The position numbers and the translations under genes were made by a program. The notes below the pieces were generated by a model. That model was not told where the DNA came from. It saw nothing but the letters and a program-made list of their open reading frames with translations, and made no database searches. From an uncultured Colwellia sp. (GTDB taxonomy: Bacteria; Pseudomonadota; Gammaproteobacteria; Enterobacterales; Alteromonadaceae), in assembly GCA_913057925.1 (NCBI GenBank), contig CAJXPG010000020.1, positions 1 through 38,104 of the forward strand: a DNA stretch of 38,104 bases. The letters run 5' to 3'. This document shows, one piece after another, positions 15,591 to 25,064 of this stretch; the stretch's first letter is position 1; every line of letters begins with the position of its first letter.

Positions 15591-17453
15591 CTATTGCTCA
15601 GTTACTTGATAAACCGTCACTGTGCCAGAAACTTCGTTACCAATAATTAATAATGCATTACCATTTGGGCTGTCGCTTGCAGGAATGAATTTGATACTTT
15701 CAGGGCCTAAATCACCCGCCATATCAACATTGTCGCAATTCATACCTTGATTGCTATCACATGGATCAGCTAAATCATCATCGAGCTCAAAATCGATATC
15801 AAAGTTACGATTATTGTAATGGCTGACAAAAGTAGCGTTAAAGGGGTTAGTAACATCGTAAACAAATAAATCACCTGCACGTTCCTGTGCAATGAAAGCA
15901 TAAGTTCTTCCTGAGATTTCACCTACTTCAATCGCTTCTGGTTCGCCGCCTTTATCATCAGAGCGATTATCACCCTTATTTTTTGTATGGGCAGCGTTAA
16001 AGTTATCGCCTAAAATAGCCGAAGAAATCTTGCCAAAATCATCACCAGAATCAAACACTAAATTGGCATTCTTATCCCAAATAGAGAATGAACGAGCGCC
16101 ATAGGCAAATAACTTTTCAAATTCACCGTTGTCGTCTGCATCTCCTAGCGCTGTGGTTACTTTTAGTCTTCCCAAATAGTTCTTGCCGCCTGAAGCGTCG
16201 TACTGACTTTGCAATTCAGTTGATAAGGTTTTATTTAATTCATCAGGGTCGATAATGTCTTTAACGCGAACTTCTTCAGAATATGCGTCATATTCTCTAG
16301 CATCGCCTTCATTGGCAGAAAGAATAAACGTGCTGCCGTTCCAACTATAAGACGCTATTGTGTCTGGTTGGTACATTCCATATAGACCTTGAATGCTTTT
16401 AAATGAAGGCATTTCGTCTTTATTGGAAAAATCGAGTTGGTACTTACCCCAATCTTTATACCCTAAGGCTTTTACTTCAATCGTCATATCTTCAAGATTA
16501 ATAATACCAATGGCGTTATTTTCTTGCAGGGAAACATAGGCGATATCACTGTCTTGAGCGGTGGTTATATATTCAGGCTCTAAATCTTTCGCGACAGTAT
16601 TGCCTGTAGGGCCGGCAAACTTAACGCCAGCGGAAGATAGCAATGACATACGCTTTTCATCAGTATCATAGTCTTCAGCGGCTAGGTTATCATCGCTAAA
16701 CACAATATCTGTGCTTAGGTTAATGGTGGCTGCGGTTTCTGCAGGCATGGCATCATCGATGGCAATAACAGATATAGAGCCTTCAGGATCATTGCTGTAA
16801 TCAGAGTTAGGTTCACCTTCATTGGCAACTAGGGCTTTTTTACCATCGGTGGTAAAGGTAACCATATCAGGTAACGCCCCAGCTTCTACCGCATGAATGA
16901 AAGTTCCTTCACCTAGTTCATTTAAGCGATAAAATAATACAGCACCATTTGCTTGTTTTACTTCACCCTCAACGGCGATAGCCAGTAAATCATCGTGTAT
17001 AGCGATAGAGTTTACCGCGCCTAGTGGCAGGCTTTTCTCTGCATCAGCACTTGTCTTAACCATTACGGTTGTTGGAAAGGTAAAGGCTGTTGAGTTTAAG
17101 CTTTCATCTGAAGTTGGTTGGCTCACTTCTGTTGTTGGCAAGTTGGTTAAACTAATCACTTCAATTTGGTTTGCAGCACCATTAATAGCAAAGGCAGAGT
17201 TTGATTGTTGATGAAATTGCACTATTTCAGCAGCACTTTTCCCATAAAGCCCTGTTGAAAAACGCCCAACAACCTCTACATTGAGCTCTCTTGGTAAACT
17301 TTTGCCATCAATTCCATCTTGGCCAACGAGCCCTTGCACACCTTCAATACCAGCTGTGCCTTGATCGCCATCATCACCATCTAGTGTACAACCGGTTATT
17401 GCCATCGCTAAGGCTATGGTTAATAAGCCATGCTTTCCGTTATGTTTAAACAT
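15591..17453 (-). CDS. Choice-of-anchor I family lipoprotein, probable phosphate-starvation protein
   Basis: A 620-residue exported lipoprotein. The signal peptide ends in the lipobox ITGC (Cys22) followed by Thr, predicting outer-membrane sorting. Residues about 26-52 are collagen-like Gly-X-X repeats. The rest reads as a beta-propeller of the choice-of-anchor I class, with repeated segments such as VTFTTDGKKALVANEGEPN and ALLIIGNEVSGTVTVY. Relatives are sometimes annotated as alkaline phosphatase or phytase-like esterase, but no catalytic triad can be pointed to. Start is ATG 17453 after GAGAGTG. A near-consensus Pho box with correctly spaced -10 lies 55 bp upstream, so induction by phosphate starvation through PhoB is likely. 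The 3' end meets a shared terminator. Confidence 0.85.
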   Translation of the reverse strand: MFKHNGKHGLLTIALAMAITGCTLDGDDGDQGTAGIEGVQGLVGQDGIDGKSLPRELNVEVVGRFSTGLYGKSAAEIVQFHQQSNSAFAINGAANQIEVISLTNLPTTEVSQPTSDESLNSTAFTFPTTVMVKTSADAEKSLPLGAVNSIAIHDDLLAIAVEGEVKQANGAVLFYRLNELGEGTFIHAVEAGALPDMVTFTTDGKKALVANEGEPNSDYSNDPEGSISVIAIDDAMPAETAATINLSTDIVFSDDNLAAEDYDTDEKRMSLLSSAGVKFAGPTGNTVAKDLEPEYITTAQDSDIAYVSLQENNAIGIINLEDMTIEVKALGYKDWGKYQLDFSNKDEMPSFKSIQGLYGMYQPDTIASYSWNGSTFILSANEGDAREYDAYSEEVRVKDIIDPDELNKTLSTELQSQYDASGGKNYLGRLKVTTALGDADDNGEFEKLFAYGARSFSIWDKNANLVFDSGDDFGKISSAILGDNFNAAHTKNKGDNRSDDKGGEPEAIEVGEISGRTYAFIAQERAGDLFVYDVTNPFNATFVSHYNNRNFDIDFELDDDLADPCDSNQGMNCDNVDMAGDLGPESIKFIPASDSPNGNALLIIGNEVSGTVTVYQVTEQ

Positions 17454-17492
17454 TATTCACTCTCTATTTGAAGTTGTTATTTTAGTGACGCT

Positions 17493-17526
17493 ACAATAGG
17501 GAGGCTATATGACAGGTTTATGACCC
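17493..17526 (-). promoter_or_regulatory. Pho box and -10 element upstream of choice-of-anchor I gene
   Basis: On the minus strand 17526-17509 reads GGGTCATAAACCTGTCAT, matching 15 of 18 positions of the PhoB box CTGTCATAAATCTGTCAT. Ten bases after it is TATTGT (17498-17493), a good -10 box at the distance found in PhoB-dependent promoters, and no -35 box is needed. Only one site of this quality was noticed in the window. Confidence 0.78.
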
Positions 17527-17683
17527 AAAAATGAAAGAATCATTAATGGGATTGTTCAGATAATAAATTTATCGGTTAGCTGGTTATTAAATTATTAAAG
17601 TAAGAGTGAACTCATTTTTATTGTTAAACGTATTAGTCAGTTATACATAATTTTTTAACGTTTAGCGGTTTAAGAGTATCGAT

Positions 17684-18658
17684 ATGTCAAAGGAAGTCCC
17701 ATTGCGTTTAGGTGAGAAAATAATGCCCAAGGCACCTGTGGTGAAATTAAGTAATGGAGCTTATTGTGTACCTCAACATTATTTAACTTACCAGCATACT
17801 TTACAGAGTGTAGAAGAGCTGATTTGTGACATAGATTACGATGAAAAATATGTGGTGTTTGCTTCTCAAGATGCGGGTGGGATATATATCCAAGTTGGTG
17901 TTGTTGGCCATGATAATTATCAAACGAACTCATCACGCAGTGAATTAAAGCTATTATTTGGCAGAAAGTGGCGTGTAGAACCTGAGTTGCCGACCTCTGA
18001 GGTTATTCAAACTGTATTTTTAGCACTTAAAAAGTCACGAGAACATGAAGTACGAGAGCTATTTAAATTAAGTACCAACCATAGTACAACGACACCGTTT
18101 AACTCACATGTAGATCTACCCTTGATGGCTGAATTTTCTGATTACTCTTCTACAAAAGGTCAATTTTTTCCTGAACAGGGGAAAGGTGAGTCACTAGCCG
18201 CCATCTTGGACAGCATTGAGTATGATGGTTGTAAATTGAGTTTAAAGCACCTTGAACAACGTCGAAATGGCTTATGGCTGGTTGATATTGAGTTGCACCG
18301 GTTTACTCACAGTATTTTTCCTGAAAGTGAGACAACTGTTTATTTGCAAGTAGCCGATCTTTCATCGAATACACTATGCCGTGCTTTGATGGACGAGTTA
18401 ATTCGAATAAGTGATGAGCACGTTGATAAACACTTTTCATACCGTGGATTTCATCGATTCGATCCTGCTATAGAGATTTCCCATATAGCAGATTTATCTC
18501 AACAAAGCCGCAAGCAGGAGCTTGCCGGCCAGTTTGCTAATGTGTTTACTAAAACTAACTATGAAATAGATCAAATGAGAATACCTAGCGTTTCTTCAGG
18601 CCCTTTGGCACAGAAAAATAAGGCTATCCTTGAGTTGTTCAATATTACTACTATATAA
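17684..18658 (+). CDS. Uncharacterised cytoplasmic protein
   Basis: A 324-residue protein that I do not recognise. It has no signal peptide, membrane helix or cysteine motif. The N-terminal 110 residues are predicted alpha/beta, with a hydrophobic core (KYVVFASQDAGGIYIQVGVV). Residues about 180-260 contain strands alternating with charged helices, including SYRGFHRFDPAIEI. Two starts compete: ATG 17684 (weak AAGAG upstream) and ATG 17723, preceded by AGGTGAG at good distance; the latter would shorten the protein by 13 residues. The gene stands alone, divergent from the Pho-box promoter and convergent with the solute-binding gene. Smooth codon use and unbroken length argue it is real. Confidence 0.7.
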   Translation: MSKEVPLRLGEKIMPKAPVVKLSNGAYCVPQHYLTYQHTLQSVEELICDIDYDEKYVVFASQDAGGIYIQVGVVGHDNYQTNSSRSELKLLFGRKWRVEPELPTSEVIQTVFLALKKSREHEVRELFKLSTNHSTTTPFNSHVDLPLMAEFSDYSSTKGQFFPEQGKGESLAAILDSIEYDGCKLSLKHLEQRRNGLWLVDIELHRFTHSIFPESETTVYLQVADLSSNTLCRALMDELIRISDEHVDKHFSYRGFHRFDPAIEISHIADLSQQSRKQELAGQFANVFTKTNYEIDQMRIPSVSSGPLAQKNKAILELFNITTI

Positions 18659-18742
18659 CGTTATGTTTTCTATAGGCAATCGTATGAAAATCCATAAGAC
18701 GCCATAATGATGTTAACTAGTAAGCACTAAAATCAAGCTTAA

Positions 18743-20197
18743 TTAGTTTGTTTTGAATGAAGCTTCGTAATGTTTATAAAAGTCTTTTTTACTGTTCTCA
18801 TCCGCTTCAGAGTAGAATATATCGATGAAATATTCGCTATTGTAAAGTGATGTCAGTGTACTATTGATACTTTCAATGAATTGTTTGTTTTCTTCGGTAT
18901 TCTTGCACATTATGTGACCTAAGGTGTAGCTGTTAGCCCCCTTCAGTGGGTAACTAAACAAGGCGCTGTTCTTAGGCAATTTAGCTGAATAGGAGATAGT
19001 TGAAGGGAACTCAATAGCCAAACTATTTTGATTGCTACTAAATGCATCTAAATAGGAGTCGGCACCTCCTAACTGGTAATCTACCTTGCTAGGGTGCAAG
19101 CTAAGTAGCTGATTATCTAACAGTTCTGTGTAACTTCTTCCTTGGGTAACGGTGAGTTTCTTATTCGCGTTTTCTTTTAATAGTTGAGTAATATCTACTG
19201 GGCCTGAAACGGTTAAAGGCATTCTACTAAATAAACGCAATCCCATATAGATAGACATTGGTTTGCTAAATATATAATCTTTTTCACGTTCTTTAGTTTT
19301 TATTTTATTGCTAAAACAAATATTATTGGCAACTTGTTTGTTGATTGATTGTTGTGATTCAACTTGTAATTCAATATTAAAATGCTCATTTTTGTCTATC
19401 AACAAATCAAGTACTTTGCCTTCAATTGGCTCTACTTTTGAGTAGACTTGTTGTTTAGTAACGTCGGTTTTGATAATGAACTTTTTTTTATTTTCATCAA
19501 AGCTTTGTAGTTTTGAATGTTCATAATCTAGGGCAAATATATTGGCTAAAATGCCCGATTCTCGTAACTCAGGCATCTTCAAATCATATTGCTCAGCAAG
19601 TCTTTTACCTGAGGCATTATTTTGCATTGCTATATAGATATGGCGCGAAGGCATAACTTCTAACGAAGCTAACTTTTTTTGATGTATTACAGGAACATTG
19701 TAGGGGTAATCAATAAAAACATTTATTCTATTTTTGGTTAAAAGCTCAAATCCAGTGGCAAGTGTATTGACTAAATAGGGTGTAGATACATAGGGAATAA
19801 AGTGATTAAACTTGTAGCCACGAAGCCAAGAAACCGTTAATTCTTCAAGGTCAGATAAATGTGTTAACTGTGTTTTTTTAGGATCATAAAAGGCGGTAAT
19901 AGGTGCTTCAGTATCTAAAAACCAGTGAGGAAAAATGCCTTGTTTAATATCTTCTCTAAAAACTCCAATAACGATGTCTAGTTTATTATCATGAAATTTT
20001 GCTAGCGTTCTATTATAGCTATCAATTTGAATATTTAAGGTATCTTCTGCATAAACACTTCGCATTAAATCAAAATAAACACCCGAGCCATCAGCATTGG
20101 TATAGCCTTGCCACTCAGGCACACCAATAGTTAATTCTTTTGCTGGTATTTTACAGCAAAAAAGAATGCAGAAAAGAATCACTACCTTGTACTTCAT
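18743..20197 (-). CDS. Periplasmic protein with two tandem solute-binding (SBP family 3-like) domains
   Basis: A 484-residue exported protein. Residues 1-19 form a signal peptide (hydrophobic core then IPAKE). Two extracellular solute-binding domains of the amino-acid-binding type follow: about 21-235, with LTIGVPEWQGYTNADGSGVYF and later DIVIGVFREDI, and about 240-465, with ICFSNKIKTKEREKDYIFS and KLTVTQGRSY. There is no membrane anchor, kinase or cyclase domain, and no ABC transporter genes lie nearby. It may be a stand-alone ligand binder that presents a ligand to a sensor, such as the Cache histidine kinase in the same strand block. The second domain is more diverged. Exact ligand unknown. 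Confidence 0.75.
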   Translation of the reverse strand: MKYKVVILFCILFCCKIPAKELTIGVPEWQGYTNADGSGVYFDLMRSVYAEDTLNIQIDSYNRTLAKFHDNKLDIVIGVFREDIKQGIFPHWFLDTEAPITAFYDPKKTQLTHLSDLEELTVSWLRGYKFNHFIPYVSTPYLVNTLATGFELLTKNRINVFIDYPYNVPVIHQKKLASLEVMPSRHIYIAMQNNASGKRLAEQYDLKMPELRESGILANIFALDYEHSKLQSFDENKKKFIIKTDVTKQQVYSKVEPIEGKVLDLLIDKNEHFNIELQVESQQSINKQVANNICFSNKIKTKEREKDYIFSKPMSIYMGLRLFSRMPLTVSGPVDITQLLKENANKKLTVTQGRSYTELLDNQLLSLHPSKVDYQLGGADSYLDAFSSNQNSLAIEFPSTISYSAKLPKNSALFSYPLKGANSYTLGHIMCKNTEENKQFIESINSTLTSLYNSEYFIDIFYSEADENSKKDFYKHYEASFKTN

Positions 20198-20265
20198 AAG
20201 ACATCCAGAAATTATATACCCATTAAAAGAGTAGCGTAACTAGGCCTGTTTGAGTAGTAGATTTT

Positions 20266-21525
20266 TTAGGATGAATAAGTGATTTTATTGATTAATGATG
20301 TAAACCCTGCACTGTGCTTGTCTTGTTCAGCACAAATACTTAATAAATCTTCAATAAAATGATTCAACGCTCGTTGTTCTATTTGTTGCACTTTTTCTTG
20401 TTGATCAGTGGTTAGCATTTGATAGCTAGTAGCTGCGCCAAAATCACCGAAAATAATATTGCCTTGCTGATCAAAGAGCGTGTTATGGGCATAAAGATCA
20501 CCATGACAAACCTTATGATTATGCAAATGCAAAAACACATCTTCCATCTGTGCAACGATATGCGTAATTTGTTGAATTGATAAACTAAACCCTTGTGAGA
20601 AGGTGTCGCGGGTACAGCTATTAAAACAAGGCGGTAAACCTAAGTTTTTGTAGTGCTCTGGTATTAAATTCATGATCAGGGCAAGGTAACCTTCTTCACT
20701 AACTTGCGCTAAAGATTGTACTAAATTAGGGTGTTTTCCTACTTGTAAGCATGCTTGTAATTCATCTTCAGGATAACCGTCACTGGTGACTTCACCTTTA
20801 AATACTTTGACCGCGATATCATCAGGGAACTGGGCTTGCTTATTATTCCAATACGCTTTGGAGATTATGCCTGACGCGCCTTGGCCAAGAACATGCTCAA
20901 GGGTGTAACTTGTTGAAGCAACGAGAGGCACTGATTTTTCTTCGCGCTTATCGTTAATCGTTATTTGCGAGAAAGGGTTACCGGAAAACGCAATCCAAGC
21001 TAATTTTGGCAGACTTAATAGTTGTTCAGGACATTCGGTTAACTGATTCGCTGAGATTCGGATTAGCTCAAGATTATCGGCATTCGCTAGCGTTTCAGGC
21101 AAGCTTGTTAAGCGGTTACCTGCCAGTGCAAGCTTTTGTAGCCTAGGGCGCTGACCTAAACTATTGGGCAGTTTTTCAATTTGGTTGTCGGTTAAGATTA
21201 ACCAACGTAACTGAGCAGGTAGAGAGTGTTCACTGACCTGTTTTATTTGATTAGACTTAAAACCGACCATGTCTAGTGATAGCATTTTCCCTAAGACGTC
21301 TGGTAAGTGCTCAAATTTATTTTGCGAAGCAAAAATTATTTTTAATTTGCTCAGCTGGGTTATCTCATTAGGTAAAGACGTTAAGGCGTTATTGGAAAGA
21401 TCTAATATTTCTAAACTATCAGCTAGCGTTAAAATTTCTAGTGGAAATTCAGTCAGACCTTCAGAAAGTTTTAATTGTGTTGAACCAATAAGTTCGCCAG
21501 AGCGCAGTTGAGCAAGGGTTTGCAA
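20266..21525 (-). CDS. Leucine-rich repeat protein kinase
   Basis: A 419-residue cytoplasmic protein. Residues about 15-195 hold seven leucine-rich repeats of the LxxLxLxxNxLxxLP type. Residues about 205-415 form a compact protein-kinase domain: glycine loop LGQGASG, lysine in IAVKVFKGE, a helix-C-like PEDELQACL, catalytic loop HGDLYAHN (HGD replacing HRD), and GDFGAA as the metal-binding DFG. Only about 60 residues follow DFG, so the activation segment and C-lobe are reduced, as in bacterial or atypical kinases. Start is TTG 21525 (MQTLAQLRSGEL), consistent with how relatives begin; the ribosome binding site is weak. Substrates unknown. It lies between the solute-binding and histidine kinase genes but with gaps of 68 and 108 bp. 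Confidence 0.86.
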   Translation of the reverse strand: MQTLAQLRSGELIGSTQLKLSEGLTEFPLEILTLADSLEILDLSNNALTSLPNEITQLSKLKIIFASQNKFEHLPDVLGKMLSLDMVGFKSNQIKQVSEHSLPAQLRWLILTDNQIEKLPNSLGQRPRLQKLALAGNRLTSLPETLANADNLELIRISANQLTECPEQLLSLPKLAWIAFSGNPFSQITINDKREEKSVPLVASTSYTLEHVLGQGASGIISKAYWNNKQAQFPDDIAVKVFKGEVTSDGYPEDELQACLQVGKHPNLVQSLAQVSEEGYLALIMNLIPEHYKNLGLPPCFNSCTRDTFSQGFSLSIQQITHIVAQMEDVFLHLHNHKVCHGDLYAHNTLFDQQGNIIFGDFGAATSYQMLTTDQQEKVQQIEQRALNHFIEDLLSICAEQDKHSAGFTSLINKITYSS

Positions 21526-21633
21526 AATGAAATATCCATTAAAGAAGTAAAAATCGGCGCTAGTGTACTGGAAAAACTGTGATTATGCTTTAATGAATGT
21601 CACAGCTACTGCCTCTTTGGCTAATTACTACAT

Positions 21634-24600
21634 TTATATACCTGTACTTTCAGTTAATAAAGATAAAGCTGTTGTAACCAGATCTTCACCTTTATAAGGT
21701 TTAAATAGAATGGGTTTTATGTGGTTAATATCATCAGAGTTTTTTAAATCTAGATAGCCACTGACATAAAGATATTTTATTTCAGGGTAAAGCTGTTTAA
21801 CTTGTGAAATAAACTCAACGCCCCCCATTTTAGGCATAACAACATCGGTGATAATAAGGTCTATTTTTTCTGTTGTTAGCGTATTTAAGGCGTCATGAGC
21901 ATTACTGCAGCTGAGTACTTTAAAACCTTCACTGCGCAAATATTCACAATTTAGCTCCCTAATGTCTTCCTCATCATCAACCACTAAAATGCAAAAGCGC
22001 TCGGCGGAAAAAGTTTTAGCGGGTGATAACGAGCTGTTATTTTCTATAGAGCCTTCAGTTTGTTGGGTATTTTCAGGGAAGTATATAGAGAAAGTAGTAC
22101 CTTCGTTAATAGTTGATTGTACATCAATTGTGCCGTGACATAACTTGATAAAGCTATAACATTGATAAAGACCAAGGCCACTGCCCATAGCATCTTTAGT
22201 GGTAAAAAATGGGTCAAAAATTTTAGCTAGCGTTTCTTTGGTCATCCCTATACCAGAATCTTCAATGATTAATTTTATATAATTGCCTTCAGGTATATTT
22301 AGTAGTTCTGCGTTTCTATCATTTAACGAAACATTTTGGGTTTTTATTAATATCTCTCCGCCATTGGGCATAGCATGAGAAGCATTAATTGACATATTTA
22401 ATAGCATGTCTTCAAAAAATGAACTGTCAATTAAAGTATTCGAAAGGTTTTCAGCGAGTTGTAAGTTTACAGTAACCTTGTTTGTTAGCATGCTCTGGAG
22501 CATCGTTTTATTGTTAATAATAATATTATTTATGCAATGCTCTTTAGCTTCGCTTGGTTGATCTTTTGAAAAAGTTAATAGGCTTTTGGTTAACTTTGCT
22601 CCTCTGTCACATGCATGAGAAATGGTCTCTAAATAACGTTTTTCTTCCTCATTATTAAGCTTTCTTTTTAATAATCCGCTATAACCAACAATGATACCTA
22701 AAATATTATTGAAATCATGGGCAATACCACCGGATACTTTACCAAGGGCATCCATTTTTAAGCTTCTATTAAGTAGTTCTTTTTGTTTTTCTATTTCAGT
22801 GAGGTCTTGACAGTTAGCAATATAATGAATTTTTCCATCCAGTGTTTTGGGGAGTTTGGCTATTGCGATACGTAGCGGAAACGTATGCTTGTCTTTATGT
22901 AAAGCGGTGACATTTCTTCCCAATCGATTACCAATAAAGGTTGACTGGTGTGACAGTAAATAGTTACTCATCTTTTTATCATGGCCATCTGCGAGTTGCT
23001 TTGGCATTAACAAAGTAATGTTACGCCCAATAGCTTCATCCTTGGTATGACCAAAAATATTTGACGCTTCAGGGTTAAATGAAAGAATAGTACCGTTATC
23101 GTCTGTGGTAATAATGCCTTCCTGCATGGAAGAAATAACTTGTTCATGTTCAGCACTTTTTCGCTCAACTAATTGACGTTGTTTTTCTAACTCAGTGATA
23201 TCTTCGCCTTTAAAAATGAAACCTAAAATATTGTTATTTTCATCTATGTAAGGGGTGTAAGTCACACTGAGTAAACGCTCTCCAGCGACTTTAAAGTTAA
23301 ATTTTTCTTGAAATTTAACCGTCTCTCCAGCAATTGCCTGATCAACGAGTGCCTTTATTTTATTATTAAAGAATTCTTTGCCCAGAATATCTGAAATTGA
23401 ACGATTTATTGCATCTTCTGTGGTAATTCCATGGGCATTTAAGTAGGCGGAATTAACGGTTTTATATTTATAGTCTTTATCAACAAAGGCAAACAAATCA
23501 CCAGAATTTTCAATAATCCCTCTATATCGTGCTAGCCTTTTCATTTGAGTATTTCTTTCGCTTAAATCAATGATAAAAACGATGTATTCTTTCGTGCCCT
23601 CTTTAAATATAGAACCACCCATTAAAATGGGCACAGCATGACCATCTTTGTGAAGGTATTCTTTTTCAAAAGGTGTCCAGTAGCCTTTTTCATCAGCCTC
23701 TTTGATTGCTGCCATGTCAAGGTGGTGAAACTTTTCTGGCGTGAGATTAATCCAATCAATTTTGCCAGCATCTAACTCCGATTTTGAGTAACCAATCATG
23801 TTTAACAAGGCATTATTAGCATCAATTATTTTTCCTTCTTCATCTGAGTGGATGATGCCGATAAAATTAGACTCTTTCCAGCGTTTGAATCGTTCGGCTT
23901 CAGATGAAAGCTTAATGTTAGCTTTGGTTAAATCACTTATCGAATTATGTAAAAAAGTTTCAGAATTCAATAATGAGGCGACCATGGAATTAAAGGCTTG
24001 GCCAAGTTTGTCTATTTCATATAAATAAGATCTGGGCACAGTTTGCGTTTCACCTTGTTTAATTTTATCGGCAATGTTTTCAAGTAAACAGATTGGTTCA
24101 GAGAGTTTATTAGCTAGATAGATAGCTGAGATAATAATTAAGAGAATACAAGCGACGGTAAGCTGTATAACCAGTATTTTTAAATTGTTTAGTTCAGAAA
24201 AGACTTCCTCATAATCAATCTTTACTATCATGCCCCAACCGGTTTCAGGTATATGTCTTGAGATAGCAAGCACAGGCATATCACGGTAGTCATTATAATT
24301 TGTTAATACCGCAGACTTACCATTCATTGCATGTGTGATAGGGATGTTTTGGTTGTCTTTATCAATAGTCATACTAAAAGCTAAGTTTTTATCGTGTCTT
24401 GTAGGCGTTAAAAATTGAATGTCTCCATGCATATCATGCTCTGCGAGTACCATTTCTCCTGATTTCCCTAGACCTGAATAGTCACTGATAATTTCAATAA
24501 ATTCATCCGCGTAATACTCAACCGAGATATAACCAATAAGCGTATTATTTGTTTTGAGTTCATTGATAATCTCTAGAGTCATTGAGTTATCACTATTACT

Positions 24601-25041
24601 ATGTACGCCAATATTCAACAAATCTTGGCTGAACTGGTAACTAGAAGAAAACTGGTGGTGGGATAAGTTTTCCTTTGATGCGGTTGAAAAAATCACTTCC
24701 TTGCTGAGCGAGTAAATTGTAATGTCTTCTACTTGTTTAACAGAAGTTAAAATATCATTGATAATGTTTTTTATGGCTAGTTGAGTGTTTTCGTTATCTG
24801 TATTTAAGGCGAGTAAGCGCCTTAATTGAGTTCTGCTAGAGATTAAATTTGAAGATTCTTGCTTACTTGATATAAATTGAACAATGCGCTGATGCTGAAT
24901 TGTCGCAATCGCGTTAAGTTTTTCAATAATGGCTTTATGAGTTTCTTCTTCTTGTTGAATGAATACCAATGATTGGCTTAGTAACAGTGGAAAACTTGAG
25001 AACACAATTAGAACTAGGATGAAAAATTTTCTTATTTTCAT
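21634..25041 (-). CDS. Hybrid sensor histidine kinase (Cache-HAMP-3xPAS-HisKA-HATPase-REC)
   Basis: A 1135-residue inner-membrane sensor. Order: transmembrane helix 1 (about 5-27), periplasmic double-Cache domain (30-280), helix 2 (286-310), HAMP (311-362), PAS domains at about 394-500, 509-625 and 637-755, HisKA with GGIAHDFNN (phosphoacceptor His775), HATPase with N box NMSINASHAM (near 889), IEDSGIGM and GSGLGLYQ, and a C-terminal receiver (about 1015-1130) with DVVMPK (phosphoacceptor Asp1066), DD pair and KPY lysine. All catalytic residues are present. It starts 23 bp after the REC-EAL gene, so both are co-transcribed and probably form one signalling chain from a periplasmic ligand to c-di-GMP. 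Confidence 0.95.
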   Translation of the reverse strand: MKIRKFFILVLIVFSSFPLLLSQSLVFIQQEEETHKAIIEKLNAIATIQHQRIVQFISSKQESSNLISSRTQLRRLLALNTDNENTQLAIKNIINDILTSVKQVEDITIYSLSKEVIFSTASKENLSHHQFSSSYQFSQDLLNIGVHSNSDNSMTLEIINELKTNNTLIGYISVEYYADEFIEIISDYSGLGKSGEMVLAEHDMHGDIQFLTPTRHDKNLAFSMTIDKDNQNIPITHAMNGKSAVLTNYNDYRDMPVLAISRHIPETGWGMIVKIDYEEVFSELNNLKILVIQLTVACILLIIISAIYLANKLSEPICLLENIADKIKQGETQTVPRSYLYEIDKLGQAFNSMVASLLNSETFLHNSISDLTKANIKLSSEAERFKRWKESNFIGIIHSDEEGKIIDANNALLNMIGYSKSELDAGKIDWINLTPEKFHHLDMAAIKEADEKGYWTPFEKEYLHKDGHAVPILMGGSIFKEGTKEYIVFIIDLSERNTQMKRLARYRGIIENSGDLFAFVDKDYKYKTVNSAYLNAHGITTEDAINRSISDILGKEFFNNKIKALVDQAIAGETVKFQEKFNFKVAGERLLSVTYTPYIDENNNILGFIFKGEDITELEKQRQLVERKSAEHEQVISSMQEGIITTDDNGTILSFNPEASNIFGHTKDEAIGRNITLLMPKQLADGHDKKMSNYLLSHQSTFIGNRLGRNVTALHKDKHTFPLRIAIAKLPKTLDGKIHYIANCQDLTEIEKQKELLNRSLKMDALGKVSGGIAHDFNNILGIIVGYSGLLKRKLNNEEEKRYLETISHACDRGAKLTKSLLTFSKDQPSEAKEHCINNIIINNKTMLQSMLTNKVTVNLQLAENLSNTLIDSSFFEDMLLNMSINASHAMPNGGEILIKTQNVSLNDRNAELLNIPEGNYIKLIIEDSGIGMTKETLAKIFDPFFTTKDAMGSGLGLYQCYSFIKLCHGTIDVQSTINEGTTFSIYFPENTQQTEGSIENNSSLSPAKTFSAERFCILVVDDEEDIRELNCEYLRSEGFKVLSCSNAHDALNTLTTEKIDLIITDVVMPKMGGVEFISQVKQLYPEIKYLYVSGYLDLKNSDDINHIKPILFKPYKGEDLVTTALSLLTESTGI

Positions 25042-25064
25042 TGTATTAAATTGCCCTTTTAAAG

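Noticed and set aside
21578-21607. CTGTGA/TCACAG inverted repeat as a CRP site upstream of the LRR kinase
   Set aside because: The half-sites are separated by far more than the six bases of a CRP site.
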